From contig NZ_BOSG01000004.1 of NCBI RefSeq assembly GCF_018403225.1, positions 438,837 to 502,836 on the forward strand: a DNA stretch of 64,000 bases, in the 5' to 3' direction. Below are positions 51,081-60,026 of the stretch, piece by piece. The notes under the pieces are model-generated. The model was not told the DNA's origin. It was given only the letters and a program-made list of their open reading frames with translations, and made no database searches. Each line of letters opens with the position of its first letter. The first letter of the stretch is position 1. This DNA is from Paenibacillus sp. J23TS9. GTDB taxonomy: Bacteria; Bacillota; Bacilli; Paenibacillales; Paenibacillaceae. The translations under genes were made by a program, and so were the position numbers.

Positions 51081-51314
51081 ATGCCGATTACACTTGATTT
51101 GCGCCAGGCCATCGTTCACAAAGTGCATGGCAGCAATGATGCGGATCTCCGCGGGATGATCGAAGGCTCGGTGGACGGACCGGAGCAGGCTCTGCCTGGG
51201 CTCGGAGTTATTTTTGAAATGATCTGGAAGAACATTGATACGAAAAAGCAGGATGAACTGGTCCACATCGTGCAAGAGCATCTAAAGACGGTAACCCCTG
51301 GTCCATTGACCTGA
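51081..51314 (+). CDS. sspI: Small acid-soluble spore protein SspI
   Basis: A 77-residue minor SASP of the SspI family: LRQAIVHKVHGSNDADLRGM, then IEGSVDGPEQALPGLGVIFE and MIWKNID. Made in the forespore and present only in spores in B. subtilis. ATG 51081 has GGAGGG a few bases upstream; the longer frame from 51063 includes the ribosome site. Divergent from the Ktr gene. Confidence 0.93.
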   Translation: MPITLDLRQAIVHKVHGSNDADLRGMIEGSVDGPEQALPGLGVIFEMIWKNIDTKKQDELVHIVQEHLKTVTPGPLT

Positions 51315-51326
51315 TTCCTTAGCAAA

Positions 51327-51360
51327 ATAAAACCCTTCGCGGCTTTCGCGAAGGGTTTTC
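51327..51360. terminator. Bidirectional terminator between sspI and prfC
   Basis: AAAACCCTTCGCG and CGCGAAGGGTTTT pair around GCTTT. Confidence 0.92.
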
Positions 51361-51367
51361 ACTATAA

Positions 51368-52951
51368 TTAAGGAGCTGTGTCCAGGAACTTGGCGTTCGG
51401 ATTTTTATCCATGGCCGTACGCATCGCATATTCATTTTCAAAAAGGACGACATAGTTGCCCTTCTTATCCTTGACCAGCGTGGAGTTGATCCGGAATTTG
51501 CTTGGATCGATGTCCTTATCGATAATCCAGCGTGCAAACTGATATGGCATCCGCTGCAGCTGTACATCTACGCCGTATTCGCCCTTCATCCGGTATTCGA
51601 ATACCTCGAACTGGAGCTGGCCCACAACGCCGAGAATGGTATCATCGAAGCTGACGGTACGGAACACTTGGATCGTCCCCTCTTCTGTCAGCTGATCAAT
51701 CCCCTTCTGATACTGCTTATGCTTCAGTGCATTCTTAACCGTCACCTTGGCAAAAATCTCAGGTGAGAAGGTTGGCATCTCATCAAATACCACTTCACTT
51801 CCCTGGCTGAGCGAATCCCCAATACGGAAAATGCCCGGATCAAAGAGACCGATAATGTCACCCGGATACGCCTCTTCGACGATATCCCGGTCCTGTGCCA
51901 GGAACTGCTGCGGCTGCGACAGCTTGATATCCTTTCCCGCACGAACATGCTTAACACTCATGCCGCGCTGGAACTTACCGGACACGATCCGCATGAAAGC
52001 GATCCGGTCGCGGTGAGCCGGGTTCATGTTCGCCTGGATTTTGAAAACATATCCGGAGAATTTCTCATCCGAAGGCTCAATCACGCCAGCGGTACTGGTA
52101 CGCGGCTGTGGTTTCGGTGCCAGCTGCAGGAAGTTCTCAAGGAACGTCTGCACACCAAAGTTGTTAATCGCGCTTCCGAAGAAGACCGGTGTCAATTCCC
52201 CTTTAAGGACTTTATCCATGTCAAAAGGATCGCCCGCAACGTCCAGCAGCTCAAGATCTTGGCACAGCTGGTCATGCAGGTACTCTCCGGCCATTTCACG
52301 AATAACCGAATCATTGTAGTCCTCAACCTTTTGCACTTTAATCGTGGAATGGTCGTTGCCTTGGAAAAGCTCGACCTGGTTTTTCATCCGGTCGTACACG
52401 CCGCATAGTTCGCGTCCTGTACCAATCGGCCAGTTCATAGGAACAGAGCGGATACCGAGGACCTGCTCAAGCTCTTCCATCAGCTCAAACGGGTTACGTC
52501 CTTCACGATCCAATTTATTGATGAATGTAAAAATCGGAATCCCGCGCTTCGCACATACCTGGAACAGCTTAATGGTCTGTGCTTCGACACCTTTGGCAAC
52601 GTCAATCAGCATGACAGCACTGTCGGCTGCCGTCAACGTACGATAGGTGTCTTCACTGAAGTCTTGGTGACCCGGTGTATCCAGAATGTTGATGCGATGA
52701 CCCATATAATCAAACTGCATCACGGAAGAAGTTACCGAGATCCCCCGCTGTTTCTCGATTTCCATCCAGTCACTGGTTGCATGCTTGCTGGCTTTACGGG
52801 CTTTAACTGTACCGGCTAACCGGATAGCTCCCCCGAATAGCAGCAGCTTTTCTGTCAATGTTGTTTTACCCGCATCCGGGTGGGAAATGATTGCGAATGT
52901 TCTTCGCTTTTCAACTTCCTGCTGCAAGGCCTGATCTATCGCTTTGCTCAT
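51368..52951 (-). CDS. prfC: Peptide chain release factor 3
   Basis: A 527-residue translational GTPase that removes RF1/RF2 from the ribosome after termination. G1 motif in SHPDAGKTTLTEK (about residues 20-32), the G2 region SDWMEIEKQRGISVTSS, G3 DTPGHQDF and G4 NKLDREGRNP. ATG 52951 has AAGGGAA seven bases upstream. RF3 is not universal among Bacilli; here it is complete. Confidence 0.96.
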   Translation of the reverse strand: MSKAIDQALQQEVEKRRTFAIISHPDAGKTTLTEKLLLFGGAIRLAGTVKARKASKHATSDWMEIEKQRGISVTSSVMQFDYMGHRINILDTPGHQDFSEDTYRTLTAADSAVMLIDVAKGVEAQTIKLFQVCAKRGIPIFTFINKLDREGRNPFELMEELEQVLGIRSVPMNWPIGTGRELCGVYDRMKNQVELFQGNDHSTIKVQKVEDYNDSVIREMAGEYLHDQLCQDLELLDVAGDPFDMDKVLKGELTPVFFGSAINNFGVQTFLENFLQLAPKPQPRTSTAGVIEPSDEKFSGYVFKIQANMNPAHRDRIAFMRIVSGKFQRGMSVKHVRAGKDIKLSQPQQFLAQDRDIVEEAYPGDIIGLFDPGIFRIGDSLSQGSEVVFDEMPTFSPEIFAKVTVKNALKHKQYQKGIDQLTEEGTIQVFRTVSFDDTILGVVGQLQFEVFEYRMKGEYGVDVQLQRMPYQFARWIIDKDIDPSKFRINSTLVKDKKGNYVVLFENEYAMRTAMDKNPNAKFLDTAP

Positions 52952-53057
52952 TTCACTATTCCCTTCATAACTAAAGTCATGTCTATTATTGTACCACAAT
53001 CCATACGCAAATCACCCCATGCAAGAGCTGCATGAGGATGATTTATTTTCATATTCA

Positions 53058-54617
53058 TTATTTATTCAGCTGCCAAACCACGTTGTCTTCATCTTGTCCG
53101 TTGACCGGCCACCAGTGAAAGCCATCCTCAGCAAGCAATTGATCTGCTTCTTTAGGACCCCATGAACCTGCAGGATAATGGCAAGGTCCTTCAGCATCCT
53201 GCTTCCAGGCTTGCGCAATGCGGTCCACGAAGGACCATGCGGAGGCAACTTCGTCCCAACGGGTAAAGTATGTCGAATCTCCGCGTGCCGCATCATGCAG
53301 CAGACGCTCATATGCTTCTGGCGAGTTGATACCTACCATGCAGCTTTGGCAGAAATCCATTGCCAGCGGCTCAATTTCAGACTCAGAACCCGGTTTCTTC
53401 GCATTGATCTTTACATAGATGCCTTCCATCGGATTGACACGGATAACCAAGAGGTTGGGTTCAAGCTTGTGCTTTTGTCCAAGATATACGTTATTCGGCA
53501 TGCCTTGGAATTCAACAACGATCTCGGTTGTTTTGACTGGAAGTCTCTTGCCAGTACGGATGTAGAATGGAACACCCGCCCAACGGAAATTATCCACGAA
53601 TACGCGAGCCATAAAGTATGTTTCGGTATTGGACTGTGGATCCACTTTATCTTCATCGCGGTAAGCCGGTAAATCACGACCACGTGAACTGCCCTGTACA
53701 TATTGTCCGCGGACAACGTTTTTCTTCACTTCTTCCCCATTGGCATAAGGACGGAGTGAGCGGAGTACTTTCACCTTCTCATCACGGATATCCTCCGGAA
53801 GCAGACGGCTAGGCGGCTCCATAGCAACCATCGTGAGCATTTGCAGCATATGATTTTGTCCCATATCACGCAGCGCCCCGGCATGATCATAATATCCGCC
53901 GCGTTCTTCAACACCGACGGTCTCACCGAGAGTGATTTGTATGTTCGAAATATGCTTATTGTTCCACAGCGGTTCAAAGAAAGCATTTGCGAAACGGATC
54001 ACTTCGATGTTTTGAACCATTTCCTTGCCGAGATAATGGTCAATCCGGTAAATCTCTTCTTCCTTAAATACCTGGCGGATTTGTTCATTCAGCTCTTCAG
54101 CCGATTTCAGATCGTAACCGAAAGGTTTCTCGATTACAAGCCGCTGCCAGCCAGCGCCTTCCAGCATGCCGCCTTTTTGCAGGTTAAAGGACACGCTGCC
54201 GAACAGTTCAGGAGCAAGTGCCAGGTAGAAAATACGGTTGCCTGGAATATGGAAACGTTCTTCCAATGCGATGGTTTGTTCGTTCAGTTCACGGAAGCCA
54301 TCCACATTGTTGATATCCAGGGATTTATATTCAAAATGCTGTGCAAATAATTTGAAATCTTCATTATTTTCCGCTTTGTACCGGCAAAATTCCTGAATGG
54401 AGTTATAAATATCCTCACGGAATTCTTCCTGTGTACGCGGACGCCGCGCCACGCCGATAACGGCAAAGTCCTCAGCCAGCTTTCCTTCACGGTATAAACT
54501 ATAAATCGCCGGAAACAGCTTGCGTTTAGCCAAATCCCCGGTTGCTCCAAAAATAAAAAATACAGCGCCTGGTGTTTGCAACATTTCCAAATTTTTATTT
54601 TCAGCCATGGCCCTCAT
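53058..54617 (-). CDS. zwf: Glucose-6-phosphate 1-dehydrogenase
   Basis: A 519-residue enzyme of the oxidative pentose-phosphate pathway making 6-phosphogluconolactone and NADPH. The cofactor motif is GATGDLAKRKLFPAI (about 24-38) and the active site RIDHYLGKEMVQN contains the catalytic His. ATG 54617 is close to AGGAAAGA; an in-frame ATG at 54608 is a possible alternative and would lose three residues. Single gene. Confidence 0.97.
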   Translation of the reverse strand: MRAMAENKNLEMLQTPGAVFFIFGATGDLAKRKLFPAIYSLYREGKLAEDFAVIGVARRPRTQEEFREDIYNSIQEFCRYKAENNEDFKLFAQHFEYKSLDINNVDGFRELNEQTIALEERFHIPGNRIFYLALAPELFGSVSFNLQKGGMLEGAGWQRLVIEKPFGYDLKSAEELNEQIRQVFKEEEIYRIDHYLGKEMVQNIEVIRFANAFFEPLWNNKHISNIQITLGETVGVEERGGYYDHAGALRDMGQNHMLQMLTMVAMEPPSRLLPEDIRDEKVKVLRSLRPYANGEEVKKNVVRGQYVQGSSRGRDLPAYRDEDKVDPQSNTETYFMARVFVDNFRWAGVPFYIRTGKRLPVKTTEIVVEFQGMPNNVYLGQKHKLEPNLLVIRVNPMEGIYVKINAKKPGSESEIEPLAMDFCQSCMVGINSPEAYERLLHDAARGDSTYFTRWDEVASAWSFVDRIAQAWKQDAEGPCHYPAGSWGPKEADQLLAEDGFHWWPVNGQDEDNVVWQLNK

Positions 54618-54856
54618 TCTTTCCTATGTAGTATAGTGTATTTTTTTATACAAAAAAGGAATTGATACCCGCACTCCTACAGGTACAAGCATTTTCTAGC
54701 GATTATAGATGATTCAGCTCCGCTGAAAATGGTAATTCCTATAATCGTAAAAATGATGTTACGTCATTTTAGCATATTCATGAAAATGATGCTATTAGTT
54801 TTCTTACAAAAATACTCAGATATTATGACCATTCTTTACAAAATGAATCCCTTATT

Positions 54857-55621
54857 TCAATATTCGATCGTGATCATGGGGAGCCCAATGGTGACGCGGT
54901 TTTTCCCGCTCATATCATCCTCATGGACAGCTACCTGCATGTTCAGCCATGTGTTTCCACTTCTTACACGCGAGGTGAGAGACGGCACTTGATAAGCATT
55001 ACTTACCGTTGTTGCGTCCTCATAAGTTTCCTTTTGAACAGCTTCCATTGTATTTTGCAGACTGCCTTCAATACGATTCATCGTATCTGCAGCCTTTACT
55101 TTATCATGATCATTAGCGTTTCCCTGTAAGGATGCATTCCATTCAGCTTTAATGCCTGAATCACGCATTTTCTGGCCGTATTGCTCTTGCAGCTCGGAGA
55201 GATTGCTCCATTGCGCAGGATCATCAGCCTCCAATTGGATAATAACATAACTTTGATCAGCGGAAATCTCCTGCCAGTTAAAACGTATATTCACCGCATT
55301 TTTTTCGTCGATAACCCGATAGGTTGTATGTCCGTTCTCCATCAGTTCATTTATAGGTGACAATTGAAGTGATTGGGATAATTTCTGGGCAGCAGCTTCG
55401 GCACCCTCTCCCCCGCTTCCATCCCATGCGCCCTGCCATTTTACAACGACACGCACCGGCCGATCCACCACTTGGTTCCCGAGGTCAAGCAGCGTGCGCA
55501 GCTCAGCATGCTCAGCCTTGGCTTCTGCTGTTGTCATTCCGTTCCAGAAATAACCCAGCATGCATCCCAATACGGTCATACATACCAAACCAACGCCCGT
55601 CCATTTAGCTGCTGACTTCAT
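54857..55621 (-). CDS. ywmB: YwmB-family TATA-box-binding-fold protein
   Basis: A 254-residue exported protein. An N-terminal hydrophobic signal (about 8-27, TGVGLVCMTVLGCMLGYFW) is followed by a domain of the YwmB family, which has a TATA-box-binding-like fold without being a DNA-binding protein. Family stretch: AVNIRFNWQEISADQSYVII. Function unknown; in B. subtilis the gene is near spore and wall genes, but that neighbourhood is not seen here. Confidence 0.75.
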   Translation of the reverse strand: MKSAAKWTGVGLVCMTVLGCMLGYFWNGMTTAEAKAEHAELRTLLDLGNQVVDRPVRVVVKWQGAWDGSGGEGAEAAAQKLSQSLQLSPINELMENGHTTYRVIDEKNAVNIRFNWQEISADQSYVIIQLEADDPAQWSNLSELQEQYGQKMRDSGIKAEWNASLQGNANDHDKVKAADTMNRIEGSLQNTMEAVQKETYEDATTVSNAYQVPSLTSRVRSGNTWLNMQVAVHEDDMSGKNRVTIGLPMITIEY

Positions 55622-55792
55622 ACCCTATCCATCCCCTCGACCCTAAACTATCAATCTACTAAAAAGGATGTCCGGGATCAGAGACTTTTATACCTTATGT
55701 GGTACGGATAATTGGGTGAATGACCATGGCGCATAAACCTAAGCATGAATACATTGATAACAAAAATATAAGAGGGAGGATTGACCTTTTAC

Positions 55793-56146
55793 ATGATCCC
55801 TGTTTACCCCCTTTCAGAGGATAACATCCTTCAGCATCGCGGCAAAATGGTGCTGGCATGTACACATGACGGCAGAACCTTCATCGGGAGATTAACACAT
55901 TGCAAAGATGGTCACATCATATTGAATGGTGAGAATGAAACGGCTTTACATGCGGCTAATGTCAAAACCACCAAGAAACGTCCAAACGCGGTCAAGAGTA
56001 AAAAGCCTGCACCCAAAGCCCAGGTTCGAGCACTATATCCTCCTTATGGCTATGGGTACGGCTATCCGTCTTATGGCTATGGTTTCGGCTATGGCTCCGG
56101 TCTTGCCCTAAGTCTCGGTTTGCTTGCACTGCTCTTTTTAATCTGA
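55793..56146 (+). CDS. Small protein with LSm-like head and Gly/Tyr-rich C-terminal membrane tail
   Basis: A 117-residue protein. Residues about 8-45 (HRGKMVLACTHDGRTFIGRL, then HIILNGENE) look like a small beta-barrel of the LSm/SH3 kind. A basic linker leads to a Gly/Tyr repeat (PPYGYGYGYPSYGYGFGYG) and a hydrophobic end (LALSLGLLALLFLI). I do not recognise the family; the tail is like small spore-coat or YjcZ-type proteins. ATG 55793 is used with GGGAGGA 12 bases upstream; a TTG at 55781 touches that site. Confidence 0.6.
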   Translation: MIPVYPLSEDNILQHRGKMVLACTHDGRTFIGRLTHCKDGHIILNGENETALHAANVKTTKKRPNAVKSKKPAPKAQVRALYPPYGYGYGYPSYGYGFGYGSGLALSLGLLALLFLI

Positions 56147-56151
56147 AAAAT

Positions 56152-56222
56152 AAAATGCACCCGCTGCTGCTTCCCCAGGATCCTTATCAGGTTCTCGGTT
56201 GGCACCAGCGGGTGCATTTTTC
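56152..56222. terminator. Long bidirectional terminator between the Gly/Tyr-rich gene and liaR
   Basis: AAAATGCACCCGCTG (56152-56166) and CAGCGGGTGCATTTT (56206-56220) form a perfect 15 bp stem with a 39-base loop that can fold further. Confidence 0.85.
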
Positions 56223-56241
56223 TTTGAGCAATGAATCTACT

Positions 56242-56898
56242 TTATTCGGCAAGTCCATTTTTATAAGCGTAAATCGCGGCCTGAGTCCGGTCATCCACAC
56301 CTAATTTGGCGAGGATATTCGTGACGTGGAACTTGACCGTCTTAATGCCAATGATCAGATCATCTGCGATTTCCTGATTCGATTTCCCCTTTGCGACCAG
56401 CTTCAGTACGTCCATCTCACGCTCCGTAAGCTCTTTGTGAGCAGGCGCCTCCGTCTCCGCATGACGAAACCGGTTCATCATTTTGGAGGCAACCTGGGAT
56501 TCCAAAACAGACTGTCCGCGTGCCGCTGCACGTATTGCCTCTGCAATCTCGCTGGCTCTCGATGTTTTCAGCAGATAACTGAAGGCGCCTGCTTCTATCA
56601 CGGGGTACATCTTCTCGTCATCCAGATAGCTGGTCAGTACGATAACCTTGCAATCAGGATAAAGCTTGAGCAGTTGTCTTGTAGCTTCAATCCCATCCAT
56701 TCCATCCATGACCAGATCCATCAGTACGACATCAGGCTTATATTCATCAGCCAGACGGATGCCTTCCTCACCGCTGCCAGCCTCGCCCACGACCTCGATC
56801 CCATCTTCCGTACCGAGGACAGCCGCCAAGCCGATGCGCACCATTTCATGATCATCCACAAGCAGCACCTTAATTGCCGGCTTTTCCAGTTCCTCCAT
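56242..56898 (-). CDS. liaR: Cell-envelope stress response regulator LiaR
   Basis: A 218-residue LuxR-type response regulator. Receiver with DDHEMVRIGL and the phosphoacceptor Asp61 (VVLMDLVMDGMDG); C-terminal helix-turn-helix LTEREMDVLKLVAKGKSNQE, then DDLIIGIKTVKFHVTNILAK. ATG 56898 has GGAGG ten bases upstream; the gene overlaps liaS by 29 bases. It should activate the Psp-like genes upstream and its own operon. Confidence 0.93.
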   Translation of the reverse strand: MEELEKPAIKVLLVDDHEMVRIGLAAVLGTEDGIEVVGEAGSGEEGIRLADEYKPDVVLMDLVMDGMDGIEATRQLLKLYPDCKVIVLTSYLDDEKMYPVIEAGAFSYLLKTSRASEIAEAIRAAARGQSVLESQVASKMMNRFRHAETEAPAHKELTEREMDVLKLVAKGKSNQEIADDLIIGIKTVKFHVTNILAKLGVDDRTQAAIYAYKNGLAE

Positions 56899-57955
56899 GT
56901 TCCTCATCCCCTCCCTTATCTTCATTTACGATTGGAATCGTAATTTCAATCCGCGTTCCTTTTCCGGGGGCTGTAATGAATTGAATCGAACCGCCAATTT
57001 CATTCACCCGTTCCTGCATATTCGAAAGGCCATAAGAGGCCTGTTTTTTCTCATCCAGCTCAAATCCCTGCCCGTCATCACGCAGCATCACCCATACGGT
57101 TTCATGCTTCTGATGAATCCGGATTTCCATTTTTTCTGCCTTTGCATGCCGCAGCGTGTTGGACATAGCCTCCTGGATAATCCGGAACAGGTGATTCTCG
57201 ATTCCTTTCATTAGTTGAATGCCCTCATCCATCTCAAATACGATATCCATAGGTACTTTAACCTTAAGCTCTTTAACCAGTTCTTTCAAGCCCTGCTCGA
57301 GCGGCTTGCCTTCAAGGTATACCGGCCGTAAATGCAGCAGGAGCGCTCTCATCTCCGACTGCGCCACAGCAGCCATTTCCTCAATCAAGGCCACCTGCCG
57401 TTGTGCCTTATCAAAATCCTTGACCAGCGTTCTACCTACAGCTGTCGCCGTCATCGATATCGCAAACAGCTGCTGTGATACCGCATCATGCAGCTCTCGG
57501 GCAAGGCGCTGCCGTTCCTCTACGATTGCAGACACTCTTGCCTGTTCAGCTAGTTGAGCGTTATTGGTGGACAAGCGCTGGAGCGAGGTGACCTGCTCCT
57601 CCCATTTCTTGCTGATCCGTCCCAATTGTTCGCCAAGCCGCCCCACTTCGTCCACTCCAAGCTCGGGAACATCACGTGTTAAATTCCCTTTTTCCCAGGA
57701 TAACAGCGTCTCCCGCAATAGCTCAAGTCTTCTTTTCGTACGATAGCTTTGATAAAAGCCGTATACAGCACCAATGCCCACTGGAACGAGAATCAAGGTC
57801 GTAACTGCCTGTACCACTCTCGTCCAGGAGTCAAAAGGTGCCAGATATCCATATGTATACATCACATAAAAAATAATAAGAAGCAAAATAAAAGAAAGAA
57901 AGGCCCCCTCGCCCATGCTCCGGGAGACCATATTAACCGGCTTCTTTGATTTCAT
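56870..57955 (-). CDS. liaS: Cell-envelope stress histidine kinase LiaS
   Basis: A 361-residue kinase with two N-terminal membrane helices (about 18-36 and 48-68) and almost no extracellular part, the intramembrane-sensing type. A HAMP-like linker precedes the HisKA_3 motif RLARELHDAVSQQLFAIS (H156) and the ATPase part (EAMSNTLRHAKAEKMEI, DDGQGFELDEKK, YGLSNMQERV). LiaF normally holds it inactive until envelope damage. Confidence 0.94.
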   Translation of the reverse strand: MKSKKPVNMVSRSMGEGAFLSFILLLIIFYVMYTYGYLAPFDSWTRVVQAVTTLILVPVGIGAVYGFYQSYRTKRRLELLRETLLSWEKGNLTRDVPELGVDEVGRLGEQLGRISKKWEEQVTSLQRLSTNNAQLAEQARVSAIVEERQRLARELHDAVSQQLFAISMTATAVGRTLVKDFDKAQRQVALIEEMAAVAQSEMRALLLHLRPVYLEGKPLEQGLKELVKELKVKVPMDIVFEMDEGIQLMKGIENHLFRIIQEAMSNTLRHAKAEKMEIRIHQKHETVWVMLRDDGQGFELDEKKQASYGLSNMQERVNEIGGSIQFITAPGKGTRIEITIPIVNEDKGGDEEHGGTGKAGN

Positions 57956-57974
57956 GCGGGGAACCCCCTACTCT

Positions 57975-58622
57975 CTATGATATATTAATATCCAAATCTC
58001 CTACGAGATAAGAAATAATAAATTTCACTTTTTGGTCGCTGGTGTCATAATTCGGTGATTTCCAGTTCAGACGGTTCATCATGCCATTGTCACGCTGTCC
58101 CTGAAAATCAATGGAACCAAACAAGACAAACGCCTCAATCTCCACCCCGTAATATTCCGGAATATGGAGATCCATATCCCCCATAATCCCCTGAAACATC
58201 ATCACGGTTTGATGGTCTTCCGGCATAGCCAGTGACAAGTCAAGATCCGCTTCTCCAAGCACATGCCATACACTCATGCTGCGCATCACCCAGGGCTGCT
58301 GATCCCAGTCAAAATGAGAGGAAAAATTCTGCTTTTGCATGAAGCCTTCCTTCGGCTGAACCTTTTTCGCCTTGATAAAGAAGAAGCCTAGTGACAGAAG
58401 CGCAATACCCAGCACCATCATCAAATGATCAAGAAGCAGCAAAATGGCGCCGACAGCCAGCAATCGATAGCCTCTCTTCACCTTACCGCCACGTATCGTA
58501 TAGATTCCCATTAACATGAACAAGAGTGCGACGATGGTAAAGAAGCCGAACCACTTGCCGACCAGCATGAGAAGGCCAATGCCGATAAGTATAAGCGCAA
58601 TGATGCGATTTCTTTTTTCCAT
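57975..58622 (-). CDS. liaF: LiaF, inhibitor of the LiaSR system
   Basis: A 215-residue membrane protein with four helices in the first 85 residues and a C-terminal cytoplasmic beta-rich domain of the LiaF type (MSVWHVLGEADLDLSLAMPE, GIMGDMDLHIPEYYGVEIEA, YLVGDLDINIS). Known LiaF proteins keep LiaS in the phosphatase state. It is the first gene of liaF-liaS-liaR, and tandem promoter-like repeats lie upstream. Confidence 0.92.
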   Translation of the reverse strand: MEKRNRIIALILIGIGLLMLVGKWFGFFTIVALLFMLMGIYTIRGGKVKRGYRLLAVGAILLLLDHLMMVLGIALLSLGFFFIKAKKVQPKEGFMQKQNFSSHFDWDQQPWVMRSMSVWHVLGEADLDLSLAMPEDHQTVMMFQGIMGDMDLHIPEYYGVEIEAFVLFGSIDFQGQRDNGMMNRLNWKSPNYDTSDQKVKFIISYLVGDLDINIS

Positions 58623-58748
58623 GCCGCACCTCCTTGTGATGTCTTGTTACACTTATAGTAAAGGTCGGAAAAGCCATATGGTGCGCAATCACACCAATAT
58701 GGCTTTCCTCTTTTCAGATCGACTGAACTAAAGAATTCGCTATCTTTA

Positions 58749-58811
58749 TTTCATTCCGTATAGCACAGAATGAGATGAAGATCAGTTTACTTCATTTCAT
58801 TCTGTATAGCA
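58749..58811 (-). promoter_or_regulatory. Tandem repeat with extended -10 elements upstream of liaF, around a 15 bp hairpin
   Basis: TTTCATTCCGTATAGCA (58749-58765) recurs as TTTCATTCTGTATAGCA (58795-58811). On the minus strand both read TGCTATACR, an extended -10. Between them CAGAATGAGATGAAG (58766-58780) and CTTCATTTCATTCTG (58790-58804) form a 15 bp stem with one G-T pair. The hairpin may be the LiaR-responsive or leader element of liaFSR; its role is not established. Confidence 0.45.
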
Positions 58812-58840
58812 TATCATATTGTCCGATATCTTGAATATAC

Positions 58841-59542
58841 TTATTCTTTCGTTGTTTTGGAAGCGCTGCTTGACGGGTTCATTTTGCTTTTCAAGGCGTT
58901 CAGCTGTTCTTCCACCTTCAATTGTTTCTCAGCGTCTACCGGGCTTGTGAATGTGCTTGCTGCCGGACGGTAAGGGGCACGCATAACATCAGCTTCAGCT
59001 TCCAGCTGCATGATTTTTTCTTCCATGCGATGGAATCCAAGAGATGCGCCGCCACCTTCAATGGTATGCAGGCTGTTGATCTGGGACATTTGCTTTTTGG
59101 CCTTCGCCATTTGTGCGCGGGTCACCAATTCATTGCGTTTGTTGCGCATTTTATAGAATTCATCTTTCATGTCATGCAGCTGCTGCACCAATTCCTTGGC
59201 TTGGTTTTCGGACTGCACATGGAGATCGCGGTATTCCGAAAGCTTCTGATCAAAATAGATCTTTTCTTCCAAAAGCTTGCGGGCCACTTCCTCCTGACCG
59301 TTCTTCAGAGCCAGCTCAGCTTGAGCTTCACGCTGTACGGACATTTTCTCCGCTTCTTCAACACGCTGCTTCATGCGGCGCTCATTAGCCATTTGCTTTG
59401 CAACGGTTACCTCAGCTTCGTGAATTTCAGCCTCCATATCGCGGAGATATTGATTCAGCATTACAATCGGATCCTCTACCTTATCCAACAATTCATTTAC
59501 CGACGCCTTTGTCATATCTTTCAGTCTTTTAAATACTCCCAT
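58841..59542 (-). CDS. PspA/IM30-family membrane-stress protein (LiaH-like), copy 2
   Basis: A 233-residue, almost entirely coiled-coil protein of the PspA family: [20 protein letters not shown] with an N-terminal amphipathic helix, [20 protein letters not shown], and long heptad helices to about residue 185. PspA/LiaH proteins form large rings or rods on the inner membrane leaflet and limit proton leak. It follows pspC by three bases and shares only moderate similarity with copy 1 at 60027-60704. Confidence 0.93.
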   Translation of the reverse strand: MGVFKRLKDMTKASVNELLDKVEDPIVMLNQYLRDMEAEIHEAEVTVAKQMANERRMKQRVEEAEKMSVQREAQAELALKNGQEEVARKLLEEKIYFDQKLSEYRDLHVQSENQAKELVQQLHDMKDEFYKMRNKRNELVTRAQMAKAKKQMSQINSLHTIEGGGASLGFHRMEEKIMQLEAEADVMRAPYRPAASTFTSPVDAEKQLKVEEQLNALKSKMNPSSSASKTTKE

Positions 59543-59545
59543 GTT

Positions 59546-60022
59546 TTACACTTCTCCCTTCTCATATTGAGACAGTTTTTTCTTAAGATCTTCAAGTTCT
59601 TTCTTCATGGCTTTCTTTTCGATATCTTCCATCATGGCATCCAGATTGGATGCTTGGGAGGAGAAACCTCCAGCAGGTCTGCTGCCAAAAGAAGGATCGT
59701 TATATTTGGTTCTTGGATCAAAGGAAGGGCCGCTGTAGCTGCCGTTTCCTCCGTAATAATTGCCGTTGCCGGGCTGGCCGCCATAATAGCCGCCTGCTCC
59801 GGGGCCAGGACCGTGTCCATACGGATTGTATGGAGGTACTGGCTCTTTCGGAACCACCAGGGATGCGATGAAATAGATGAACAGCGTCGTTCCACCGGTG
59901 AAGAATATGGAGATGACAAACAGAATCCGCAGCAGTGTTGAATCAATGCCTATTGTCTCCGACAATCCGCCGCAAAGCCCTGTTACCATCTTATCTCGGG
60001 TCGAACGGTATAGTTTACTCAT
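59546..60022 (-). CDS. PspC-domain membrane protein
   Basis: A 158-residue protein. Residues 1-62 form a PspC domain (KLYRSTRDKMVTGLCGGLSE, then one hydrophobic segment FVISIFFTGGTTLFIYFIAS). A Gly/Tyr/Asn-rich low-complexity stretch (about 70-115) leads to a C-terminal helix (MEDIEKKAMKKELEDLKKKL) that could pair with PspA coiled coils. PspC recruits PspA to the membrane in other bacteria. Placed between two PspA genes. Confidence 0.9.
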   Translation of the reverse strand: MSKLYRSTRDKMVTGLCGGLSETIGIDSTLLRILFVISIFFTGGTTLFIYFIASLVVPKEPVPPYNPYGHGPGPGAGGYYGGQPGNGNYYGGNGSYSGPSFDPRTKYNDPSFGSRPAGGFSSQASNLDAMMEDIEKKAMKKELEDLKKKLSQYEKGEV

Positions 60023-60026
60023 GCTG

